From Planctomycetota bacterium (GTDB lineage Bacteria; Planctomycetota; Planctomycetia; Gemmatales; Gemmataceae), in the NCBI GenBank assembly GCA_016177925.1, contig JACOUH010000060.1:1-36298 (forward strand): a stretch of 36,298 nt of DNA, given 5' to 3'. The notes beneath the pieces are model-generated. The model had not been told where the DNA came from, did no database searches, and saw only the letters and a list, made by a program, of their open reading frames with translations. Each line of letters starts with the position of its first letter. Position 1 is the first letter of the stretch. Made by a program: the position numbers and the translations under genes. This document shows, piece after piece, positions 8,617-15,468 of the stretch.

Positions 8617-8693
8617 ACCCCACGCTCGCAACGCTGCACAAGTGGGCGGAAGCACTCGGGCAGAAACTGGACGTCGAGTTATCGCCCGCATGA
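8502..8693 (+). pseudogene. XRE-type HTH protein lacking its N-terminus
   Basis: The 63 residues from GTG 8502 form a clear Cro/C1-type helix-turn-helix (FKTVRESQGLELAEVAERMQ, then IDPPALSRLGTGK and TLHKWAEALG), the kind used by antitoxins and small repressors. The frame is open back to 8469 but there it is kinase-derived DNA, so the original start has been replaced. No ribosome binding site precedes the GTG. The helix-turn-helix itself looks complete, so a functional short protein cannot be excluded. It lies upstream of the nucleotidyltransferase gene in the same orientation. Confidence 0.6.
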
Positions 8694-8819
8694 CCGGCTA
8701 CGCCGCTTCGCGGGTCGAGCCAGCTACTTCGTGTTGGAGGCGAGTCTCGGCCCTGTTACCATCCCTTGGTGGGGGACTTGCGCCGCCCTGTGGTTGCCAG
8801 GGGTCTTGCACGAACAACG

Positions 8820-9413
8820 ATGAATTCGACCGTCACGATGGCCTGGGAAATCCTGGACCGCATGGAGCGAGCCGTGGCCAAGGTGCGCGAACGTTTGTTG
8901 CGAGCCACCGCGGTCCTCAACAAGGCCAGCGTTCCGTACGCCGTCGTGGGTGGTCACGCAGTTGCCTCGTGGGTGGCCACCGTTGATGAAGGAGCGGTGC
9001 GCAACACCCGCGACATCGACCTGCTCATCCGCCGTGAGGACTTGCCCGCGCTCACCGCGGCTCTCGAACAAGCGGGGTTCGTGCGGGCGGAAGTCCTCGA
9101 TGGGACGATGTTCCTGGATGGCCCCGCGGCCAAGCCAAGTGAGTCGATCCATCTTCTCTTTGCCGGGGAGAAGGTCCGCGCCGAGGACCCCCTGGCGTCC
9201 CCGGAACTCGCCGCGATCGACGACCCCGCCGGCTTTCGCGTCATCACGCTTGAGGCACTGGTCCACATGAAGTTGCTGTCGAACCGCGACAAGGATCGGA
9301 CGCATGTGCGCGACCTGATCGGCGTTGGCCTGATCGACCGGGGTTGGCTCGCCCGGCTGCCGCCCTTGCTCGCCCAGCGGCTGGAAAAGATCCTCGACAC
9401 TCCAGACGGCTGA
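8820..9413 (+). CDS. Nucleotidyltransferase-fold protein (MNT/AbiEii-like)
   Basis: This 197-residue protein has the signature of the small nucleotidyltransferase superfamily: VVGGHAVASWVA near residues 43-54, then RNTRDIDLLIRR near residues 63-74 with the Asp-x-Asp pair that would bind metal. Relatives include the MNT half of HEPN/MNT pairs and AbiEii-type toxins, which transfer nucleotides to protein or tRNA targets. A helical C-terminal part follows, containing LEALVHMKL and RDKDRTHVRDLI, as in this planctomycete subtype. The start is uncertain: ATG 8820 or ATG 8844 (MAWEILDRME); neither has a strong ribosome binding site. No HEPN partner is adjacent; the truncated HTH gene upstream may be the remnant of a cognate antitoxin. 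Confidence 0.8.
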   Translation: MNSTVTMAWEILDRMERAVAKVRERLLRATAVLNKASVPYAVVGGHAVASWVATVDEGAVRNTRDIDLLIRREDLPALTAALEQAGFVRAEVLDGTMFLDGPAAKPSESIHLLFAGEKVRAEDPLASPELAAIDDPAGFRVITLEALVHMKLLSNRDKDRTHVRDLIGVGLIDRGWLARLPPLLAQRLEKILDTPDG

Positions 9414-9726
9414 CGCACGTCCGCCAAAGTGCAGAGGACGCTCGACGGCTTCGGGATCGCCGATCCTACGGTTGTCGCCGCCAACCTCCAGGCGGAAAAG
9501 CGGTGTCGCGGGAAAAACGCTGTCGCGGACCGTTTCGCAATCGTTGCCGAGTCCGGATGGCTGAGTTTATCGGCTTTGGGTGCGATGCTGTCGCGGCCCT
9601 CGCGCGCACAGCAGGCTGTGCATCGACACCGCGAAAGCAGCGCACCCGGCGCAAACGCCCGTGACTGAGAACGTAGTCATTTGACTAGCCTTGGCGACGG
9701 TTCGCACGTAGAATTACAGGGCGATC
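9414..9726. other. Intergenic stretch with degenerate short repeats
   Basis: No convincing gene is seen. The stretch holds AAAGCGGTGTCGCG (9497-9510) and a related AACGCTGTCGCGGAC (9516-9530), then a 33-base element at 9542-9574 that recurs with four mismatches at 10445-10477. An open frame from 9429 to 9668 has no family resemblance and lacks a ribosome binding site. Confidence 0.6.
9542..9574 (+). repeat. 33-base dispersed repeat, copy 1
   Basis: Matches 10445-10477 at 29 of 33 positions, with shared blocks CGTTGCCGAGTC, GGATGG and TTATCG. Both copies are intergenic and flank the first toxin-antitoxin-like pair. Function unknown. Confidence 0.7.
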
Positions 9727-9987
9727 ATGAACCTCTTCCGCATCCTCTGGGACGACCCGGATGATCCGGATGGCAACGTTCAGCACATCGCGGAGCACGG
9801 TTTGACCATCGAAGATGTCGAGGAGGTGCTGTCCAACCCGACCAGCACAGGCACGAGCGCTTCCTCGGGGCGACCGTGCGTCTGGGGCTACACGCTCGAG
9901 GGCATCTACGTGATTGTCGTCTACGACGAAATCGATCAGGACACCATTCGCGTCGTGACGGCGTATGAGGTTCCCGAATCTCGGTAA
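9727..9987 (+). CDS. Putative toxin, BrnT-like small protein (pair 1)
   Basis: This 86-residue protein has the outline of a BrnT-like or other RelE-fold small toxin: an N-terminal strand with a Trp (ILWDDPDDPDGN), the NVQHIAEHGLTIEDVEEVL helix, then SSGRPCVWGYTLEG and the strands YVIVVYDE and TIRVVTAYEV. The KHG-V-x-x-x-EA region of BrnT is echoed by EHGLTIEDVEEV. It is followed at once by a helix-turn-helix gene, the usual toxin-antitoxin order for such families. It is clearly homologous to the protein encoded at 11137-11385 on the other strand. The family assignment is by pattern only; it could instead be a separate uncharacterised planctomycete family. Confidence 0.65.
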   Translation: MNLFRILWDDPDDPDGNVQHIAEHGLTIEDVEEVLSNPTSTGTSASSGRPCVWGYTLEGIYVIVVYDEIDQDTIRVVTAYEVPESR

Positions 9988-9997
9988 GGTTCAACCC

Positions 9998-10315
9998 ATG
10001 AGCAAGAAAATCGAACGCGTGTTCCGCGAAGGCCGGCTGTCGGCGGAAGAAGTCGCTCGCGATGAGGAGGTTCGCCGCAAGGTGCAGGCGGAGTTTCCAC
10101 CCGCGGCGCCGAGCGGCAGCGCATCGGGGCGGCTGAGCCAGGCCCTCCGGGACGCCCTTCGGGCCAGCGACAAGTCAATGTATCAAATTGCGCAGGACGC
10201 CGGCGTATCGCAGATCGTGGTGTCGCGTTTCCTCTCCGGCGAACGCGACATCCGCATGGCCACGGCGGACAAGCTGGCCGAGGCACTCGGCTTGAAGCTC
10301 GCGAAAGCATCGTGA
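9998..10315 (+). CDS. XRE-family HTH protein, putative antitoxin (pair 1)
   Basis: This 105-residue protein has a basic N-terminal half followed by a Cro/C1-type helix-turn-helix at about residues 48-102 (LRDALRASDKSMYQIAQDAG, then VSQIVVSRFLSGERDI and ADKLAEALGL). It would bind DNA and probably represses its own operon and neutralises the toxin encoded 11 bases upstream. The ATG at 9998 is chosen for its MSKK start and the AAGG upstream; an ATG at 9965 overlapping the toxin gene is in frame too. The N-terminal linker with EEVRRKVQAEFPPA resembles RRTIEQEFPPV in the second pair's HTH protein, so the two antitoxins share ancestry. Confidence 0.78.
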   Translation: MSKKIERVFREGRLSAEEVARDEEVRRKVQAEFPPAAPSGSASGRLSQALRDALRASDKSMYQIAQDAGVSQIVVSRFLSGERDIRMATADKLAEALGLKLAKAS

Positions 10316-10786
10316 TCCACGGCTCATGAACGTGGCGGCGGTTACGACCGCAACGTCTTCGAGTTGGTCGAAACGCCGACGGCTTGGCTTTGCTCGGGTT
10401 CCCGGTATGAGAGCGGGAGAGACGCGTGTCGCCCGAGATCGATCCGTTGCCGAGTCTGGATGGATGAGCTTATCGCCGCGGGGTTCGCATGCTTTCACGG
10501 TATCGAGGACAGCGCCCCATGAAGTATCCCATGCCCACACTCACCCATTATCAGGATTACGAAGGATCAAATCCGCGGCCTTGGCGATTTCCTGTCAGTT
10601 ATTGACAACCCCCTCAAAAGCCTTGATGAGTACAATTACTGTCGGTATACGAGACATGTGGATTTCGAGTGAGCGTGCAATGTGCCGCTCCTTTCTGGGT
10701 CGCCAAGCGGTGTCGCGGACACCATTTTGCTTTCCCTGTTTCTTTCCGGAGGCGGTATTCCGCCATGCGGCAAGCTCGTTTCTCGC
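10316..10786. other. Intergenic stretch between the two convergent pairs
   Basis: No convincing gene is seen in 471 bases. The left third is GC-rich and carries the second copy of the 33-base repeat (10445-10477). The middle (about 10515-10690) is clearly richer in A and T than the rest of the window. AAGCGGTGTCGCGGAC at 10705-10720 repeats a motif found at 9497-9530. These traits fit old insertions or remnants of mobile DNA, but no transposase or terminal repeats were recognised. Confidence 0.55.
10445..10477 (+). repeat. 33-base dispersed repeat, copy 2
   Basis: Pairs with 9542-9574 (29 of 33 identical), same orientation. It lies beyond the end of the pair 1 HTH gene. Confidence 0.7.
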
Positions 10787-11116
10787 TTACACTTTCTCTT
10801 CCATCAGTTCGAGACGTAGCCCGAGCGCGTGGGCTACCGCCTGCACCGTCGATAATTGCGCATCCCGCCCGTATTCGAGATCGCGGACGGTGTTGGCGTT
10901 GGGAATCCCGGCCAGTTTGGCGAGCGCGTACCAGGTCAAGCCGCGGGCTTCCCTCGCCTGACGAATCCGAGCGGGGATGCCGGGGGGTGATTCCGGGCGT
11001 CCAGCACCTTCGACCGGCGGGAATTCCTGCTCGATCGTTCGCCGGATGGTCGCGTGGCGTTCTCGCTCTTCCGCCGTCGCTGGTCGCACGATTCGCTTGA
11101 ATCGCTTCTCTGCCAT
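10787..11116 (-). CDS. XRE-family HTH protein, putative antitoxin (pair 2)
   Basis: This 109-residue protein has a basic N-terminus (MAEKRFKRIVRPATAEE), a linker RRTIEQEFPPV, and a helix-turn-helix at about residues 48-105 (IRQAREARGLTWYALAKLAG, NANTVRDLEYG, TVQAVAHALGLRLEL). It would be the DNA-binding antitoxin of the toxin-like gene just upstream (11137-11385). The ATG at 11116 is preceded by AGAGGG at 7 bases. A second in-frame ATG at 11137 overlaps the toxin stop as TGATG, so translational coupling is possible. The gene is convergent with pair 1. Confidence 0.78.
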   Translation of the reverse strand: MAEKRFKRIVRPATAEERERHATIRRTIEQEFPPVEGAGRPESPPGIPARIRQAREARGLTWYALAKLAGIPNANTVRDLEYGRDAQLSTVQAVAHALGLRLELMEEKV

Positions 11117-11136
11117 GGGACTACCCTCTACTCGCA

Positions 11137-11385
11137 TCAGGGTTCGGGGACTTCATAGGCGGTGACGGGATAGATCGTGTCTGCATCAACGGCTTCATAC
11201 ACGACGATGATATAGCTGCCATCGGGCACCGTGCCGAAAACGCAAGGCGGGCGAGACGATCGGCTGACCGCTTCGCTGTCGGGGTTGGCCAGCACGAGCT
11301 CGACATCGTCAACCGTCAGTCCATGCTCTTCGACGTGTTCGACGTTGCCGCCGGGTTCTTCATTCCAGATGATTTGTTGCCACAC
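11137..11385 (-). CDS. Putative toxin, BrnT-like small protein (pair 2)
   Basis: This 82-residue homologue of the protein at 9727-9987 shares GNV-x-H, EHGLT-x-x-DVE-x-VL-x-NP, RPPCVFG and IVVYE...DTI...VTAYEVPE. The N-terminal Trp strand (QIIWNEEPGG) is also kept. The start is GTG at 11385 with a strong AGGAGG 8 bases upstream. The stop overlaps a possible ATG of the downstream HTH gene, as is common in toxin-antitoxin operons. Conservation of the RPxCVxG and VVYE segments between the two copies points to functional residues. The toxic activity is an inference from the fold outline and gene order. Confidence 0.65.
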   Translation of the reverse strand: MWQQIIWNEEPGGNVEHVEEHGLTVDDVELVLANPDSEAVSRSSRPPCVFGTVPDGSYIIVVYEAVDADTIYPVTAYEVPEP

Positions 11386-11411
11386 GGTTGCTGCCTCCTG
11401 CCTATCGGGCC

Positions 11412-11417
11412 ATTATA
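11412..11417 (-). promoter_or_regulatory. Possible -10 element for toxin pair 2
   Basis: On the minus strand this is a perfect TATAAT, about 26 bases before the GTG of the toxin-like gene at 11385. No good -35 hexamer is found at 16-18 bases, so the assignment is weak. Confidence 0.35.
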
Positions 11418-11505
11418 AGATAGTGCGCTAATGCAATGGATTGCGATAGAGGATTGTCAGGGGAAGGGCGGAAGGGCTGGGAAACCGATTTTCGTCGGCG
11501 GGTCT

Positions 11506-11680
11506 CGTCCCCGTTGCGGGGTGACGGTTCGAGAAGGTATAACAGAGTGACTTTCTCGTCCGAACCACTCGTCCGAGGAGGGACTGCCCGTGCCGCGCGA
11601 CCTGCCTCTGCCCTCCAACCTGGGCCGCTATCGTCTCCTCTCGAAGCTCGGTGAGGGCGGCATGGGAACTGTCTACCTCG
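11506..11680 (+). repeat. 175-base direct repeat, right copy (intact kinase start)
   Basis: Right partner of 8320-8494, same orientation, gap-free. It carries the functional ribosome binding site GAGGAGGG, the GTG start at 11590 and the glycine loop of the kinase. Together the two copies bracket the 3.0-kb accessory segment. Confidence 0.92.
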
Positions 11681-14600
11681 CCGAAGACACCGAGCTGGGC
11701 CGCCGCGTCGCCCTCAAGGTGCCCCACTTCGGTGAGGACGACGGCGAGGAGATCATCAAACGCTTCCAACGCGAGGCTCGACTCGCCGCCGGCGTCAGCC
11801 ACGTCAACCTGTGCCCCGTCTACGACGTTGGTCATGTCGAGGGCGTCCACTACCTGAGCATGCCCTATGTCGAAGGCACGCCCCTGTCGCGCCTCGTCGG
11901 GCACGAATGGCCGTGGGACCCGGAAAAAGCCCTCGTCCTCACCCGCAAGCTCGCCCTGGCGACGCAGGTGATGCATGACAAGGGGGTCGTCCATCGCGAC
12001 CTCAAGCCGTCCAACGTCATCCTTCGCTCGGATGGCGAGCCGATCCTCATGGATTTCGGACTTGCCCGGTCGTTCACGGCGCAGGGCCGCGGGATAACCC
12101 GGACGGGGGCGCTGGTGGGCACGCCGGCGTACATGGCTCCCGAGCAGGTGCTCGGCGAAACCCGAAAGATCGGCCCGCCCACCGACATCTACAGCCTCGG
12201 CGTCATCCTCTTCGAGCTGCTCACCGGGCAGGTGCCCTTCGAGGGGCCCCTGGCTGCCATCTACGGACAAATCCTGCACGCCCCGCCGGAGGCCCCGTCC
12301 GTGCGGCGCACGGAACTCGACGCCCAACTCGACGCGATCTGCCTGAAAGCGATGGCGAAGCAACCCCAGGAGCGCTTCGCCAGCATGAGTGACTTCGCCG
12401 CCGCGCTGGAGGCCTGCCTGCGGCGACAGGTGCCTGCTCCGTCTCCCGTCGCGGCGGGAACGGCTGCGCCCTCCGTCGCCACTCCGGAGGCATCGGGTGT
12501 CGCCACCCCCGTGCGACTGACTTGCCCGCGCTGCGGCAAGGTCGTGAAGACCCCGCCGACTGGCAAGAAGGCGAAATGTCTGTACTGCGAGACGCTGGTG
12601 GACGTCCCGTCCGAGAAGCAAACGCTGCCCAATCCGGCCGGCGCAGGGAGAAAGCCCTTGACGGGAACCTCGCCCGCGGGACGCGGGGCTCAAGTCTCTC
12701 GGCCCGCGCGGGACGATGCGGACTTGCCGGAAGTGACGGCGGCGGAAGAGCCGTCGCCGTTCGGCAAGAAGCAGATGGTCCTCGTCGGTTGGGCGACGCT
12801 GTTCAGTGTCGCCGTGGGCCTGACCGCGTGGCTCCTGCTGCGCGGCCGCAGCGACCAGACACCGCCTGGGGCCGATGATCCCGCCTCGTTGCGCCTGGTC
12901 CCCATCGTCCAGGGGGGGAGGCTCGACCTTTGGCCGGGGGCGACGACAATCCTCGAAGTGCGACTCGTGCGGCGGAACTGCCCGGGAAAGATCGAGGTGT
13001 ACCCGGCCGCACCGACCCCTGGCGTTACGATTCGTGCAGGCACCGTCGCTGCCGGGGTCGATTCCGTGACGCTGATCGTCGAAGTCGACAGCAGCGCCCC
13101 ACCGGGCGATCGGGACATCCGGCTCCTGGCGGTTGGCGACCGGGTGCGTGGCGAGGGGGCCGTGCGGCTCACAATCGCTCCCGGCTCCCGTTCCCTCACG
13201 CTCGACCCGCCGGCCCCGGTCACCCTGATGCCTGGAGAATCCCGGACGATCGCCCTACACATGCGCCGTCGGAATTGTTCGGAACACGTCGAGGTCCAGC
13301 TGGTGCTGCCGGCGTTCGGGGTTCCCTCCGGCATTACCCTCCACAATGGAAAGGTCCCGGCAGGCACCGAAGACGGAAGCCTCGAGCTGCGGGTTGAGAA
13401 AAACGCCCCATCCGGTCCCCAGATGCTCCGGCTGCGGGCCTCCGGCGGCGGCCTGAGCGCCGAGACGACCTTGCAGCTCACCATCGAGATCCGCGAGCCG
13501 CCCGCGGTGGTAGGGCCCCTGCGGCAGCGGCCCGAGGTGCTCGTGCCCGACGAGTTCCAGGTCGCCGTCCTCCGCGGACAGTTTCCGATATTACAGTTGA
13601 CGACCGAGAAGGCCGGGAATCAGGGAGCGATCCGCAACGTGTGGGTGACCGACGGCGCGGACGTGCGAGGGCCGGGCGGCGCCGGACCGGGCGGTGGGGT
13701 GGTGCTCGGTGGAAGGGCGCCGGGCGGGGGGCTCTCGGACGACCTGTTGTCGCTGCTTCGGAAAACCCCTCCCTTTGCTGCGCCCGGGGCTCGAGACCTT
13801 CGAGATCTCGGGGCCGCCCTCGAGCCGTTCACGCGGCAGCAAGGCCCGTTCTCTTCCGCGGGGCGGAACAAACTCCAGGAAGTCCCGCTCAGCAAGGCGT
13901 CGGGAAGGATGCCGGTCTACGGCGTCGTGCCGACTCGCATGGCCGTTGTCGCAGCGAGCTTTCCCTTCAAGCGGCAGGTCGAGGAGTTCAGGCGCAAGTT
14001 GCACCTACCCGACCACAACGCCGTCTTCAGCGAGCAAGTGCGCGGCGAGGAGGGGAAGAGCTGGCCATCGTTCCAGTTCGACGGCCTGGAGGTCGAACGG
14101 ATGACGCTGCGGGAAGACGGCAGCGACGGCCGGTGGCAGCCGCTCGACCTTCGCAGCGACTACCTGAAGTTTGCTCTCCTCACCAGCAGGAGCCTCGTGG
14201 CAGACGACTCGTTCTATGGGTCGCCGGTCGTCGCAGCGGGCCGCGGGCTGGTCATGCGAGTCCCCGCGCCGTTCCCCCCGGGCGGACAAGCCGCGGAGGG
14301 AGGTCTCATGATGGGGCCCATGGGCGGCGACAGCCCCGCGTTCTTCCCCGACCTGGTGAGGAGGCTGGAGAAGATTCGGCAGACACTCGAAGAGTTGAAC
14401 AAATCCGAGGGCAGCGGAATGCTTCCCACGCAGGGCCCCCGCACCGAGTTCGACCCGTTCGACCCGCATGGCAATGACGGTCCCATTTCGGCGCCGCCTC
14501 CGAGTCGACCTATCGGTCCAACCTCGCCACCCGGTGGTATCCCCGGCCCCGGCACCCCGACGAAGTCATCCGATACGCCGATCACATACTGCCTGCTGCG

Positions 14601-15450
14601 CTTTGTCGACCTCGACGTCGAGGCGGGCAAGTCCTACCGGTATCGCTTGCGCGTGCGGATGATGAACCCCAACTTCGCACCTGAGCCCGACAAGCGCAAG
14701 GATACAACGCCCGAACAGGCCCGCGACAAGGGGCTGAAGTCCGACTGGGCCCGCGTCCCGCAGACCGTCACCGTCCCGCCCGACCAGGTTGTCTATGCCC
14801 TCGACCTGCCGGACGGTGGGTATCCGTTGAACACCGCGATGAAAAAGTGGGAGCCCTGGCGCTGGACTTTTGTGGGCCCGCAGGGGTATCCGCCACCGCA
14901 GGAGAGCAGCCAGGCCGCGGTGCAGATCCATCGCTGGGTCGATAGTTACCTCGCCGACCCCGCCGACGAGAAGACGCGGCGAACCGTGGGCGAGTGGCTG
15001 GTCGCGGCGCGCGTCCTGGTCCAGCGCGGCGAGTACGTCCGCGACCCCGAATATCGTGTCCTTGTTCCTGTCAAACCGCTCGACGCTTCCGGGCACGACC
15101 TGGACACCAATCCCAAGGCGAAGCTCGGCAAGGACAAGCACCTGATGTCCGTCGACTTCGGGGACAAGTCGTTGCTCATCGACTTCGACGGTGGCCAACA
15201 GCGGTACAACAAGACCGAAGGCAGCGGCGCGACGATGAGGACGGAAGTCGTCAGTGACAGGTCCGCGGTCGAGTTGCTGATCATGCGTCCCGACGGCAAG
15301 ATGATCGCCCGCAATACCGCCGATGATGGAGAGGACAAGGAGCGGAGCGCCCGTGTCCAGGTTTTCCTCGAGCGGATCGAGAAACTGAGGTATTCTGGGC
15401 GGGGCAAACCGGGCTTTCCTGGTTCTCCCTTCGACAAGCTGGATCGCTGA
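11590..15450 (+). CDS. Membrane Ser/Thr protein kinase with zinc ribbon and large outer domain
   Basis: This 1286-residue protein is a bacterial Pkn-type (Hanks-type) kinase. Domains in order: kinase at about residues 12-275 with glycine loop GEGGMG (21-26), Lys43, HRDLKPSN (135-142, catalytic Asp137), DFG (155-157), APE (183-185) and DIYSLGVILFELLTG; a small zinc ribbon with Cys312, Cys315, Cys330 and Cys333; an acidic linker; one membrane segment at about 396-417; then some 870 residues outside the membrane, beginning with repeated Ig-like beta units (PGxxxxLxVRLVRRNCPGK and HMRRRNCSEHV). The start is GTG 11590 with GAGGAGGG 7-8 bases upstream. The S9 peptidase gene starts 18 bases after the stop, so the two form an operon. 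Its first 30 codons are duplicated at 8404. Confidence 0.93.
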   Translation: MPRDLPLPSNLGRYRLLSKLGEGGMGTVYLAEDTELGRRVALKVPHFGEDDGEEIIKRFQREARLAAGVSHVNLCPVYDVGHVEGVHYLSMPYVEGTPLSRLVGHEWPWDPEKALVLTRKLALATQVMHDKGVVHRDLKPSNVILRSDGEPILMDFGLARSFTAQGRGITRTGALVGTPAYMAPEQVLGETRKIGPPTDIYSLGVILFELLTGQVPFEGPLAAIYGQILHAPPEAPSVRRTELDAQLDAICLKAMAKQPQERFASMSDFAAALEACLRRQVPAPSPVAAGTAAPSVATPEASGVATPVRLTCPRCGKVVKTPPTGKKAKCLYCETLVDVPSEKQTLPNPAGAGRKPLTGTSPAGRGAQVSRPARDDADLPEVTAAEEPSPFGKKQMVLVGWATLFSVAVGLTAWLLLRGRSDQTPPGADDPASLRLVPIVQGGRLDLWPGATTILEVRLVRRNCPGKIEVYPAAPTPGVTIRAGTVAAGVDSVTLIVEVDSSAPPGDRDIRLLAVGDRVRGEGAVRLTIAPGSRSLTLDPPAPVTLMPGESRTIALHMRRRNCSEHVEVQLVLPAFGVPSGITLHNGKVPAGTEDGSLELRVEKNAPSGPQMLRLRASGGGLSAETTLQLTIEIREPPAVVGPLRQRPEVLVPDEFQVAVLRGQFPILQLTTEKAGNQGAIRNVWVTDGADVRGPGGAGPGGGVVLGGRAPGGGLSDDLLSLLRKTPPFAAPGARDLRDLGAALEPFTRQQGPFSSAGRNKLQEVPLSKASGRMPVYGVVPTRMAVVAASFPFKRQVEEFRRKLHLPDHNAVFSEQVRGEEGKSWPSFQFDGLEVERMTLREDGSDGRWQPLDLRSDYLKFALLTSRSLVADDSFYGSPVVAAGRGLVMRVPAPFPPGGQAAEGGLMMGPMGGDSPAFFPDLVRRLEKIRQTLEELNKSEGSGMLPTQGPRTEFDPFDPHGNDGPISAPPPSRPIGPTSPPGGIPGPGTPTKSSDTPITYCLLRFVDLDVEAGKSYRYRLRVRMMNPNFAPEPDKRKDTTPEQARDKGLKSDWARVPQTVTVPPDQVVYALDLPDGGYPLNTAMKKWEPWRWTFVGPQGYPPPQESSQAAVQIHRWVDSYLADPADEKTRRTVGEWLVAARVLVQRGEYVRDPEYRVLVPVKPLDASGHDLDTNPKAKLGKDKHLMSVDFGDKSLLIDFDGGQQRYNKTEGSGATMRTEVVSDRSAVELLIMRPDGKMIARNTADDGEDKERSARVQVFLERIEKLRYSGRGKPGFPGSPFDKLDR

Positions 15451-15468
15451 GGGAGTTCGTTCGTAACG

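Noticed and set aside
9429-9668. Possible 79-residue gene
   Set aside because: No ribosome binding site or family resemblance, and it contains the dispersed repeats.
10517-10605. Short 28-codon frame (MKYPMPTLTHYQ...)
   Set aside because: It has no ribosome binding site and no homologue that I recognise; too short to support.
11428-12693. 421-codon open frame on the minus strand
   Set aside because: Antisense to the kinase catalytic domain; composition is that of a shadow frame.
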